Positions 22,901 through 23,304 of a stretch of 23,304 nt of DNA are shown piece by piece. The position numbers were made by a program, and so were the translations under genes. Within the stretch, counting starts at the first letter, position 1, and each line of letters opens with the position of its first letter. Under the pieces are notes generated by a model. It had not been told where the DNA came from. It did no database searches and saw only the letters and a program-made list of their open reading frames with translations. Source of the DNA: Lenisia limosa (lineage: Eukaryota; Breviatea); contig LPNZ01006543.1 of the NCBI GenBank assembly GCA_001655205.1, forward strand, positions 1 through 23,304, in the 5' to 3' direction.

Positions 22901-23036
22901 TATCATTGCGTAGTTCACACGTGCGAAAATGACCCAAAAGCAATATTGTATACATGTACAATAATTACAATTCCAAACCTTGTCACTGGTTTCCTCGGCC
23001 ACAATAGAGCTTTCACCCTCCTGTTGTTCGGACGAA
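16951..23036 (-). CDS. NADPH-cytochrome P450 reductase-type diflavin reductase (N-terminus missing)
   Basis: It would pass electrons from NADPH through FAD and FMN to P450s, normally at the ER membrane. Exons right to left: 23036-22979, 22713-22667, 22568-22490, 22423-22366, 22055-21986, 21821-21725, 21329-21231, 21003-20894, 20719-20635, 20503-20452, 20231-20144, 19978-19920, 19779-19703, 19541-19452, 19331-19257, 19073-18999, 18742-18657, 18491-18444, 18267-18164, 17929-17885, 17752-17639, about 17515-17379, 17305-17254 and 17040-16951 (TAG). Landmarks in order: acidic/Ser linker, FMN phosphate loop [53 protein letters not shown] motif [31 protein letters not shown] for [24 protein letters not shown], and C-terminal LDVW. 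About 630 residues are covered; family members have about 680-700, so a 50-residue N-terminal anchor is probably missing. TAH18/NDOR1-like reductases are a weaker alternative. Confidence 0.85.
17535..17635. other. Assembly gap (101 N) next to poly-G
   Basis: Undetermined bases directly after a G-run (about 17519-17531) and AAT. It separates two C-terminal exons of the reductase (HTAFSRES.. and ..KLYVTDLM). The exact right edge of the latter exon cannot be set. Confidence 0.95.
21020..21125. other. Assembly gap (106 N) in a reductase intron
   Basis: It lies between the exons at 20894-21003 and 21231-21329, which join in phase 0 (..CAAAN then VDYDAAAR), so nothing coding needs to be missing. 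Confidence 0.95.
21469..21666. other. Assembly gap (198 N) in a reductase intron
   Basis: It lies between the exons ending ..ANGGCR (21725) and starting FYDLGLGD (21329), which join in phase 0. The largest gap in the window; no coding loss is required. Confidence 0.95.
22119..22233. other. Assembly gap (115 N) in a reductase intron
   Basis: It lies between the exons ending STFGDG (22366) and starting EASDDADES (22055). The frame is continuous across it. A G10 run lies about 50 bp to its left. Confidence 0.95.
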
Positions 23037-23123
23037 CTATGACGGTTACTTATTTATCAATTCTGTTCGTTTAAAAGAGCCGCATTTCTTGTTAAATTAT
23101 CGATAAATAATAATTTTTTTCAG

Positions 23124-23303
23124 GAATATCAAGGCACTGAGGAAGGCTTCTTGCTGAACACATTTGTCCGTGCTGAGAAAAGAGAAACCAAACAAAAGTT
23201 GCATATTGCCGAAGCCGCCCACACCATCACATTTGAGTATCGATCTGCCTCAGAAATTGTGGAATCCTCTGTAAATTCTTTGATCCAAAAAAAAACGAAA
23301 TAA
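23124..23303 (+). CDS. Possible plus-strand exon or terminal ORF at the right edge
   Basis: A strong acceptor (poly-T then cag, ending 23123) is followed by an open frame beginning EYQGTEEGFLLNTFVRAEK. It runs to a TAA at 23301-23303, or could be cut earlier by a donor after 23270 (TCCTCT|gtaaat). The frame is polar/charged, with no recognised domain. On the opposite strand the same DNA also has hydrophobic open frames that might encode the missing membrane anchor of the reductase, but their donor phases do not match the exon at 23036. Which strand codes is unresolved. Confidence 0.25.
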   Translation, partial: EYQGTEEGFLLNTFVRAEKRETKQKLHIAEAAHTITFEYRSASEIVESSVNSLIQKKTK

Positions 23304-23304
23304 T

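Noticed and set aside
1-23304. CRISPR arrays, tRNA or rRNA genes, bacterial operon signals
   Set aside because: No regularly spaced repeats with spacers, no cloverleaf or rRNA-like stretches noticed, and the genes are spliceosomal-intron-rich eukaryotic genes.

Overview
This is an intron-dense nuclear window, most likely from a fungus. The evidence is an ADP1-type ABC transporter: a half-size ABCG protein with a secreted, cysteine-rich, EGF-like N-terminal domain, as in yeast Adp1p. Introns are mostly 55-250 bp, AT-rich, with GT..AG ends, and reach 20-30 per gene. That density is too high for ascomycete yeasts and would suit an intron-rich or early-diverging fungal lineage; I cannot name the species. 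There is nothing prokaryotic, and I see no rRNA, tRNA or CRISPR array. Nine runs of N (79-198 bp) interrupt the sequence, and six of them lie near poly-G or poly-C tracts. All exon models were built by hand from splice signals and reading-frame continuity.

Layout. (1) 116-2203, minus strand: a Gln/Met/Pro-rich, coiled-coil protein of unknown function. It runs off the left edge, and six exons are identified, all phase 0. (2) 2204-2472: a short divergent intergenic region. (3) 2473-9865, plus strand: ABC transporter 1, 30 exons and about 880 residues, with signal peptide, EGF-like/Cys-rich ectodomain, one TM helix, nucleotide-binding domain (NBD) and six-TM domain. (4) 9866-10689: a spacer with three phase-compatible candidate exons that may be the 5' end of the next gene. 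(5) 10690-16748, plus strand: ABC transporter 2, 26 exons and about 760 residues, NBD plus six-TM domain, with no recognisable ectodomain but a long Ser/Thr-Pro-rich linker. (6) 16749-16950: convergent spacer. (7) 16951-23036, minus strand: an NADPH-cytochrome P450 reductase-type diflavin reductase with at least 24 exons, lacking its extreme N-terminus. (8) 23124-23304: a possible plus-strand exon at the right edge.

How the genes may work together. The two transporters are head-to-tail paralogues sharing exact intron positions inside the NBD, so they arose by tandem duplication. Their NBDs carry complementary departures from consensus: the signature motif of protein 1 and the Q-loop of protein 2. 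If the two half-transporters dimerise with each other, they would form one canonical and one degenerate ATP site, as in known asymmetric ABC transporters. A P450 reductase beside two efflux-type transporters would fit xenobiotic or lipid handling, but that is inference from position only.

The most notable other observations are G-runs just inside many 5' splice sites, two neighbouring introns whose boundary sequences have been tandemly duplicated, and a 795-bp intron with repeat motifs, a TATA-like box and a signal-peptide-like open frame.
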